Positions 1-64,000 of a stretch of DNA of 64,000 nt are shown here, one piece after another. The translations under genes were made by a program, and so were the position numbers. Each line of letters starts with the position of its first letter. Position 1 is the first letter of the stretch. Source of the DNA: Syngnathus acus (taxonomy: Eukaryota; Chordata; Actinopteri; Syngnathiformes; Syngnathidae); the NCBI RefSeq assembly GCF_901709675.1, contig NC_051092.1, positions 6,700,491-6,764,490 on the forward strand, read 5' to 3'. The notes under the pieces are model-generated. The model was not told where the DNA came from. It saw nothing but the letters and a program-made list of their open reading frames with translations, and ran no database searches.

Positions 1-47
1 TTTTTGGTATCATCTATCTCTATGCATTCGGTGGAAATGACTCTTAC
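1..47 (-). other. gnao1 intron after exon 7A (start)
   Basis: The sequence starts with a GTAAG donor at 47-43 directly after exon 7A. The matching final exon (8A) lies outside the window. Confidence 0.85.
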
Positions 48-49790
<49,743 letters not shown>

Positions 49791-49924
49791 ATCCAAAACA
49801 CATATAGGCAAATCATACACAACCAGTTTGCCTTGAGAAAACACCGGAAGCGCAGTGACATTTTATTTTTTTTCCCAAAATACAGACTGTATAAAATTAA
49901 TTTCAGTAACAGGCAAAACAACAT

Positions 49925-50047
49925 TGCGGTTGGCTGGCAACCCGTTCAGGGTGTCCCCCGCCTACTGCCTGATGACAGCTGGGATAGGCTCCAGCACGCC
50001 CGTGACCCCCGTGGGGACAAGCGGTACAGATAATGGATGGATGGATA
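49925..50047 (+). mobile_element. L2-like / SINE 3' tail fragment
   Basis: It reads ggttggctggcaacccgttc, agggtgtcccccgcctac, and ends ggggacaagcggtacagata then atggatggat. This is the plus-strand version of the tail of the SINE at 5429-5822 and is close to it in sequence, so fairly young. Confidence 0.88.
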
Positions 50048-50302
50048 ATTATAAGAATGTTAAATGTAAATAGCTTTTGAAAAGTTGATTCCTAAATCCA
50101 TCATCCACACACTTAAGCACACAATTATGCTCTTAACTATACTGACTTGTGTATAAAACAATTTTCAAACTACTTTGGTATTTGCACATCGTGATTTCAT
50201 CGTGAACATTTTGACACTAGACAGTGAATTTACTTTAATGAATGAGTTTTTTAGTCTCATGCCTTTTGCCATGCGGATCTTACATTCACAGTTAATACAA
50301 TA

Positions 50303-50475
50303 TACCGTAATTTTCGGACTATAAGTCGCGGTTTTTTTTCATAGTTTGGGTGGGGGTGCGACTTATACTCAGGAGCGATTTATATACATATATATGGTTT
50401 TTTTCACTTTTTTGGGCATTTTATGGCTGGTGCGACTTATACTCCGGTGCGACTTATAGTCCGAAAATTACGGTA
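50303..50475. mobile_element. 173-bp palindromic MITE
   Basis: It starts taccgtaattttcggactat plus aagtcgcg and ends as the inverse (cgacttatagtccgaaaatt then acggta). Both ends carry TA. Internal repeats of gtgcgacttatactc occur. It is related to, but distinct from, the CCGTATTTTCC family elsewhere in the window. Confidence 0.9.
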
Positions 50476-50490
50476 GTCTTTCCCCTAAAC

Positions 50491-50820
50491 CACAGGTGTC
50501 AAAGTCAAGGCCCGGGGGCCAGATACGGCCCGCCACATCATTTTATGTGGCCTGCGAAGACAAATTGTGCATCAAATTCGTGTGTCATGACTAGAATTAC
50601 AAATTGTCTTCACTTTTAATAATATCTTTTTTTTTTTTTATTTGACCAGTTTTTACTCATCTGATTTGAAAACGAGTTATTTGTCAGTTTGTGTTGTAGC
50701 TTTTACTGGATATAATATGAGGTGCTCATACATTTATTTGGGTAGACAGTCATAATGGCAATCCGAAAGAAGCTATGACTACAATGCGGCCCGCGAATAA
50801 AATACTTTTTGACACCACTG
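50491..50820. mobile_element. hAT MITE copy 2, with 8-bp TSD
   Basis: It starts cacaggtgtcaaagtcaagg and ends tttttgacaccactg. Flanking duplications ccctaaac sit at 50483-50490 and 50821-50828. It is highly similar along its length to 29326-29661, including gggggccagatacggcccgc. Confidence 0.93.
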
Positions 50821-51659
50821 CCCTAAACATTCAGTCACATACTCAATTTTTGGTGGTTTCTTAGAAACAAGGCGTGGTTCAACTTGACTCTATGCTCAAA
50901 TTATCGCCCCCTACTGTAAATCACATGAGGTTATATATACCCATGCAACTAGGAATGCTGGAAAATAGAGAGGAATGAGTGGATACTTAAAAACATACAA
51001 ACAAACTGAATAAACAACATTTAACTAACTACTGAAGCCATCAAAGAACACACGGATTAAAGGTTTAGCAATTTGAGATGTCCCAAAACAAAAAATGGCA
51101 TTTATGGCATGCCCATTTTAGGAGACTAAAAATGTCACTGTTTCAAAGCTTCACACTAGTTTGACGTCAATAACTGATTTCACAACCGGCTGGTTTGCAT
51201 CTTCACATCCCTTGGAGGTCTATAAAAAGTTTTTTTTTTCCATAAAAACTGCAGAGGTTTGCTGCAACAGTCACATCACAATGGCCACTACCAGATCAAA
51301 CACATACTTTTTTCTACAAACACAAGCAGAAAAGGATGGATGTCTTTGAAATTCGTTCAAAGTTGTCATTGTCATGACAGACAAAATAGTAAACAAATCT
51401 GCCTATGTAAAATGATCGGGGGTTTTTTTGTGTTGCTTTGTGAGAATAAGCCAACATTTTCAAACAAAATGTTTCAGGCACAGCGGTTTCTGCTGAAGAC
51501 TGTCAATGAGTGTACTGGTGTACCCTCTTTTGAACTTTAAAATATTTGGGCAATAAAATATGAACACACGTTTGTTTCTTTTGCCTCCTCTTATTTTTTT
51601 ATGTTGTAGAAATATGATTGGCAGATGAATCGCTTGTGCCGCTGGAAATAAATATAAAT

Positions 51660-51800
51660 AAATAAATACAAACCCCGGGGGCAATTTAGAATTTTGATCT
51701 TTAGTTACCCGGCATGTTTATGAAATTTGGCAACAAACTGGAGTACCTGCAGAAAACCCATACACTGAACAAGGAAAAAAACATGCAAAACCCTCACGGG
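51660..51800 (-). mobile_element. degraded SINE body
   Basis: The plus strand reads gggggcaatttagaattttg, then cggcatgtttatg, gagtacctgcagaaaaccca and aaaacatgcaaaaccct. These are diverged inverse copies of the SINE body at 5429-5822. Confidence 0.65.
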
Positions 51801-51866
51801 ATTTTTCAAAAGGTCATATACAAACATGCAAACATTATGCATGAAATGAAGACGATAAAAATATAT

Positions 51867-53033
51867 CCCCTCCATGAGCCGTCAGCTTATCGTGGTGGAG
51901 GGGTTTGTGCGCCCTAATGATCCTAGGAGCCAAGTTGCCTTGGGCTTTATGCCGCTGGCAGGATCACCGATGGCAAAAGGGTCCTCGGTGAGGGGCCAAA
52001 CAAAGCATGGCTTGTAGATCCTGAAGTGACTAGACCCTATATAGTCGCTTCCCGGGGCTAATGAACGGAGTTAGGACTTGTGCCTTTGCACTTGACAGCG
52101 TAAGCAGACGTAGAGTTGGTGTAGGTCAAGAAAAAAGACGTGCAGGTATATTTTTCAAATGAAACACGGCAAATAACAGCATTAAAGTAACCAAAACAAC
52201 CACGTATGGCTCTCACTGTAACACAAATAGCTCCAAGGCATTGACACAGTGGAAAACTGCTTACTTCCTGTCAACCTCGCTAGTGTTCAAATTCACAGCG
52301 TGTTTTATAGCTTCCCTGTGCCATGGGCACAAGAGTCCCTCTGGTGGTTTGGGAGGTAGACTACCCCCCGATCAGAACCTGAGTGGTGTTAACACTATTG
52401 GACGTCTGTGCTCGATATGGATCATCCATAATGAACACCATGTTCAAGCATAAGGGATCATCGGAGTTGTGGCTGCATGTTTGGGACACTCGGGTGAAGA
52501 GAGGGGCGGAGTTGTTGGCTCCGAAGCTGGGGTAAGATGCCTGTCCGACCTGGAAGACTCAAACGTGTTGTGAAGGTTTTCTGGCAGAATCCCCTGTCAG
52601 AAAGAGCTCCAACTCATACCTCCAGCCCCTTAGATATGGGGTGAGAAGATCAGGCATCCTCGAGGGACACGGAGTCAAACTGCTGCTCCTCTACATTGAG
52701 AGGAGCCAGATGAGGTGGCTCGGGCATCTCTTTAGGATGCCTCCGAGACGCCTCCCCGGGGAGGGGTATGTCCTACCGACAGGATGACCCAGGACACGCT
52801 CGAGAGACTATGTCTCTCAGCTGGCCTGGAAAGGCCTTGGGATCCCTCGGGATGTGCTGGACGAAGTGGCAGGGGAGAGAGAAGTTTTGGCTTCCCTGCT
52901 GAAGGTGCTGCCCCCACGACGCGGCCCAGGATAAGCGGTCGAAAATGGACTGATCGAATTACTGCAAAGTGGTGCTGGCGGAGCATGGAGATGGACAATG
53001 GATGTCTGGTTTGGATGGATGGATCGATGGATA
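51867..53033 (+). mobile_element. internally deleted non-LTR retrotransposon (LINE)
   Basis: The 5' part (51867 to about 52060) carries gagccgtcagcttatcgtgg, a 5' UTR phrase of a common fish LINE. From about 52350 to 52615 there is endonuclease-region sequence (ggacactcgggtgaagagag). From about 52625 it is the end of the ORF2-type protein, including the frame for RSQMRWLGHLFRMPPRRLPG and a later SQLAWKGLGIPRDVLDEVAG. A tail with ggataagcggtcgaaaatgg and (ATGG)n ends it. The reverse transcriptase core is missing, so it is dead. The clade is not assigned. Confidence 0.82.
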
Positions 53034-54319
53034 AAAATAATTAAAAAATAATTTAAAAAAAACACCAATGCCATGAAAATGTCTCATTTCAATATCCCTT
53101 TTCTTTTATTTATTAATATTTTGTTCACATGTGAAATACATATCCAGTTCAACTGACCCTGTGTAATATTGCACTTTAGTCTTTTTATGAAAGCCATTTA
53201 ACACATTAACATTTGCCGATGATGATGGCCCACTTTAAAAGCATTGAAACACCTCAGATCTGTTTCATGGTAGTCAAAATATTTTGGTGAAAAGTTTATT
53301 TTAAAATGTTCCAAGGCCATTGATAGCAAGAGATGACACATTCAATTCTATTTTCTGTCCATAGTGTAATAATGCTTTTTGGGTATGTCGGGCTCTTTCT
53401 TTTACAGCAGTCATATTTTCACTTGTTTGCTACTAATACTTAGTAGCATGCCTTAACACACATCCATTCATGTCCAGTGCAAATGATTAAAAATTAAAAT
53501 AGGATAAATAAAGAACACAACAGCAGCTGAATGTGTGTAGTCACTCCTGAAAAACAATCGAATTGTTGTGAGGAACAGGAAAATAAATGCATGTCTTAAA
53601 TGTGCTGTGCCTGTACACTTTCAAATATACAACTGTATTTTTAGTGCAATTCCTCATGTTACACACCAAAGTTAACATGCTAAAAAATCAGAAGGCATAT
53701 TATTATTTTTTTGTTCTTGCTTGTTTGGGCTAATTCGGCATCTTCCGCGTGTTTCCATTTGACTCGCATCAAGTTCAAATGGAAGCAAACGAATCACGTT
53801 CAATAAGGGTTATAATAATAGAATGCAACAGAGTAAAAGTTCTCTCAGCTAAATTTCCAAGTAAATTAATGCCCTGATTCTCATTCCCAACAGTAAGCCG
53901 AATGAAATCCTTCTCTCAGGCATGTTACGCCTGCCTTGAAAGTTTTTGGACACGCATTCTCCTTCTGCTGTGCATTTGACTTTGGTGTCTTCCACCTCAC
54001 GGTTGCTCTTTACGACATTCCTATGGTCATCCACATATTGTATTCTGTACAGTATTGCACAAATCATATTTTCTAAAGAAAGTCTCCCCAAGTATACTAG
54101 CACTAAAAGTAAAACTAGAAAATATCCAGTGTCAGTGTTTTAAAAAGAATGACATAACATACAGTATGAGTTCATTGGGATGTTTTTTTCCAAAGAATAA
54201 TTCTACACTTCTTCAATTTATAGATGCATAAATGATGAAATGAAATGCTCAAGAAACCACCTCACTGAACCCACATTAAAACACGAGAGGACATTTGGAA
54301 GCGAGGAAAGGCAGTGTCT

Positions 54320-54520
54320 TAGTCGGTCAGTCAGTCAGTCAGTCAGTCAGTCAGTCAGTCAGTCAGTTAGTTAGTTAGAGGAAAGGCAGTGTTGAAATGT
54401 TTGATATGTTAGTCAGACAGTCAGTCAGTCAGACAGTCAGTCAGTCAGTCAGTCAGTCAGTTAGTTAGTTAGCTTGTTCGTTCGTTCGTTCGTTTGTTTG
54501 TTTGTTTGTTGTTTGTTGGT
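54320..54520. repeat. compound (AGTC)n/(AGTT)n/(TTCG)n/(TTTG)n, duplicated
   Basis: An array of AGTC units passes to TTAG units (54322-54377), and a second similar array follows (54408-54510) ending in TTCG then TTTG units. The phrase gaggaaaggcagtgt precedes each array, so the whole unit was duplicated in tandem. Confidence 0.88.
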
Positions 54521-55286
54521 TGATTCTAAAGATGATCCAAGTCTACTTTAAACCACCATGTTTAGAATGCCATCAATTAACAAAGAACAAACTATTTAAC
54601 CATAACTGTACTATGGAGTTTGTGCAAAAATGCAGTGGTGTGGTTGGTTCAGTCAAGTTGAAAAGTCTATCATTTGTTGTCCTTGAAACCATACATTTAG
54701 TTAGACGAAATAACCCTAGTTACGTGTCTGACCCAAAGTACATAGGTTAGATATTAAACCTCCTGCAATATGTCCTACTGATACTTAAAATGGTTTCTGA
54801 ATGAAGTTTAGAGTGGCTTGATTCCATATGTTGACTGATGAATCTTCTATTTCATGAAGGACAACTTGCCTTAAGATTAACACACAAAAATGCTTATGAT
54901 TGTGTCTACATTTTTTTCCAGAACCCCCAAAAATCAGACAGAACAAAATATATAATGACAATCTCAATCCATGTTTTGCACACATTCAGGTAATCACAAT
55001 ATTTTGTTTCACTTGTGTGCATTTGCAATAATATGATTCGAAAATAACAAGTTATTTCTGTACCCATATGTAGGAATCCCCTCTCACAGAAAGACTAAAG
55101 TGCTCAAGCCAAGCATGCACTGTGTGCATCTTGCTGGTAATAGGGTCTTGATATTCTTGGAGCAATCCATTAAAGAAAAAAGACATTATTTGTACAAATA
55201 TGATCATTTCTGCATTTCATAAGAATACTTATGCATACAAAAAAGGCAAATAAAATAAATAACCTGGCCAGCTTCTAGGATCAAAT

Positions 55287-55313
55287 TCATGCACGGTAAG
55301 ATGTGTCTGTGGC
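55287..55313 (-). CDS. possible hsf4 terminal coding exon
   Basis: A CTACAG acceptor (ending 55314) is followed, in the phase left by exon 11, by ATDTSYRA and a TGA at 55287-55289. It would close hsf4 at 423 residues. The tail is too short to match to the family, so another terminal exon further down is possible. Confidence 0.3.
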   Translation of the reverse strand, partial: ATDTSYRA

Positions 55314-55777
55314 CTGTAGAGAAAAGTATCATTATTAGGACCAGACAAAGAAAGGCGATAGAGTTGACTGAAAATACTTGTTAAATTAAAACGATTTTGT
55401 CGTGTTTTGTTGCTATTGATTGAACCGAGATAGTCCATTTCTGGTTTGTTAGCTGTTTTCAAATATGTAGTCCATAAACACACACACACACACTCACACA
55501 TCTCAATGATTAGTTTGTCAACTTTATTACCTTCTATTTCAAAAAGGGCCACTCACTGCACAAACTAATCACTGTTTCTCACAAGTGGATGCTGGAAAAG
55601 CCTCAGGTTCTTGATTTTGGAACACATACTGTTAAGTGTAAGAGAGATGCACCTCAATGTGAGCAATTTTAATGCTCAATCAGACAGGAAAAGCAGAATT
55701 TGGTAAGTCCACGGAATAGTAAAAAGAGAGAACAGAAAAATATTCTAGAGGTGTAAAATTTACATTGAGTAACTTAC

Positions 55778-62740
<6,963 letters not shown>

Positions 62741-63755
62741 GCTGACTTGAGGAAACCAGATGTGTGTAAGAGTGAGGAAGGCCTGTATACGAGTGTATGT
62801 GTGCCAGTTCCCTCTGACACTATTTCATTTTGGAGAAATCCACTTGTGGAAATCCGTTACTGATATTCTCAAGTTTGCCGCAGTCGATTTGATTCCATGC
62901 TGAGCTTGTTTACGTCATGTCCAGCTTTGTATTTACCTTTACGGTCCTTGACTAGCTTGGCAAATATCTTAGAAAGATCTCTATTAATCTCTCAGTAAGA
63001 GTGTTGGCCAATTTTTTCTGCCCTCTCTCTGCTCTCTCTGCCCCACCATCATTCAACTGAATGTCATCACAGAAGGTCTTTGTCAGCACCATTCAAACCC
63101 ATCCCCTAACACACACATACGTGCGGGTGCACACACACGTACAACAATACCTTACAAAGAGTGCACTATCATTCTACACAAAAAAAAATGACGCACGCAG
63201 GTTATTTTTAAAATAATAAAAAAATAACAGAGCTTCCTTTTAAGGTGTTAAGGATTTTCTCTTTATTATGGAACTGTCCAAGAGGGGAATTCAAGGATTG
63301 AGTGATCTGCTTTGGTTATACTCAACCTAAACCCTTTTGGGATTTGGTTTACTACAAAAGTTGTCTTTTTAGGTTTAAAGAGAAAAATATTTTTTTAGAA
63401 CTATTATCAAATCAACATTTAAAGAGTTGCGATAACACAGAAATGTACGTATAAGAGCAAATTTGACCAACAGTTCCATCAGATGCCTGCCGGTCAAGTG
63501 ACAAAAGTGTGTGTGTGTGTGCGTGTGTGTGTGTGCGCGTTTTTGTACATTTTAGGTGACATTATCACAAACTGCTTCAAATGGCCTATAAGTGCCACAT
63601 TTGAAACAGGCTCAGTCTTTCACTTAATGGTGTTTGTAAAAAGGGAAAAAAAAAAGAAGAAACAAATTTTAGATATGCATCGTGCCAGGTTATACCAACT
63701 ACCTATACCTCATGAGTAAATAATAGTATAATAGTTAGCCTCATTTAATTTTTAC
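62741..63755. other. hsf4 5' region and P450 3' UTR
   Basis: A TG microsatellite lies at 63508-63540. An AATAAA on the minus strand (63262-63267) is a plausible poly(A) signal for the upstream P450 gene. That would leave about 500 bp for the hsf4 promoter and 5' UTR. No TATA or heat shock element was confidently seen. Confidence 0.5.
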
Positions 63756-63949
63756 TCAGCTTTCATGCATTGTTCTGAGTTGTATCTTCATACGATAAGG
63801 TTTGGGAGTGAGAGTGACCCCATAGACTGGGGTGAAGTCTGGCTCTCCTGCATCTTCAGGCCAGATGAACTTGAATTTTTTCAGCATAGTCACCGTGATG
63901 AGGAAGAGTTCCATACGGGCCAAACCTTCACCGAGACACATGCGAGGAC
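63756..63949 (-). CDS. CYP2-like cytochrome P450, last coding exon
   Basis: This is the terminal exon of a haem-thiolate monooxygenase of the ER membrane, probably of CYP2 type. After a TATATAG acceptor (63951-63950) it reads GPRMCLGEGLARMELFL, with the haem-ligand Cys. It continues WPEDAGEPDFTPVYGVTLTP and ends KPYRMKIQLRTMHES, stop at 63758-63756. CYP2 genes also start their last exon at the haem loop. The FxxG part of the motif would come from the previous exon, which is off window. The family is secure from CLGE.LARMELF and GV-TPKPY; the subfamily is not. Confidence 0.9.
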
Positions 63950-64000
63950 CTATATAGGGAATGTTGGAGAAATCATTCGCAGCGGTTTCAACTTGTAAAA

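Larger units (their letters stand above)
49791..55286. other. intergenic region between gnao1 and hsf4
   Basis: Most of the first 3.3 kb is transposon-derived (see separate entries). From 53040 to 54300 the sequence is AT-rich with no gene recognised. The 54320-54520 block is a compound tetranucleotide array. The 3' UTR of hsf4 should lie in the right part, but I could not fix its end. Confidence 0.5.

Noticed and set aside
52784-53044. Open frame of 86 codons rich in Gly/Arg
   Set aside because: Off-frame reading of the LINE C-terminal region.
63942-63998. P450 reading frame continuing upstream as NDFSNIPYIGPR
   Set aside because: The spacing before the haem loop does not fit (one residue short of PFxxG). 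A TATATAG acceptor sits exactly where CYP2 last exons begin, so this part is intron.

Overview
The window is teleost-like vertebrate nuclear DNA. The evidence is a set of large intron-split genes, tRNA-headed SINEs and LINE tails ending in (ATGG)n, palindromic and hAT-type MITEs, and many CA/ATCC/AATAC microsatellites. All three recognisable genes lie on the minus strand, so gene order in the direction of transcription runs from 64000 down to 1. I cannot name the species.

From right to left: (i) 63756-63949 is the last coding exon of a CYP2-like cytochrome P450; the rest of that gene is beyond the right edge. (ii) 62740 down to about 55.3 kb is hsf4, a heat shock factor. Eleven exons are supported, covering the DNA-binding domain, the HR-A/B coiled coil and HSF4-type C-terminal motifs; the terminal exon is uncertain. 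(iii) 49178 down to 48 is most of gnao1, the G protein alpha-o subunit. Coding exons 1-7 span about 49 kb, and the last coding exon lies beyond the left edge.

The most interesting signal is inside the last gnao1 intron of the window (202-8905). GNAO1 genes of mammals carry two mutually exclusive pairs of final exons, giving Galpha-o1 (A) and Galpha-o2 (B). Here the 7A exon is intact at 48-201. Between exon 6 and 7A lie two decayed exons with B-type diagnostic residues: a frameshifted, shortened exon 7B at 4268-4397, and an exon 8B at 2848-2995 that has lost the TCAT guanine-binding motif and its normal C-terminus. This gene copy therefore seems to have lost the Galpha-o2 splice form. A teleost duplicate (gnao1a/gnao1b) may have kept it.

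The remaining DNA is intron and intergenic sequence. It holds an intact tRNA-SINE with an 11-bp target-site duplication, two copies of one hAT MITE with near-identical 8-bp duplications, a Tigger/pogo-like relic that keeps the start of a transposase, a MITE split by a retroelement, near-perfect foldback hairpins in hsf4, an internally deleted LINE, and several long tetra- and pentanucleotide arrays. I saw no tRNA, rRNA or CRISPR and no additional protein gene. No new multi-gene system is evident; the novelty is in exon loss and transposon layering.
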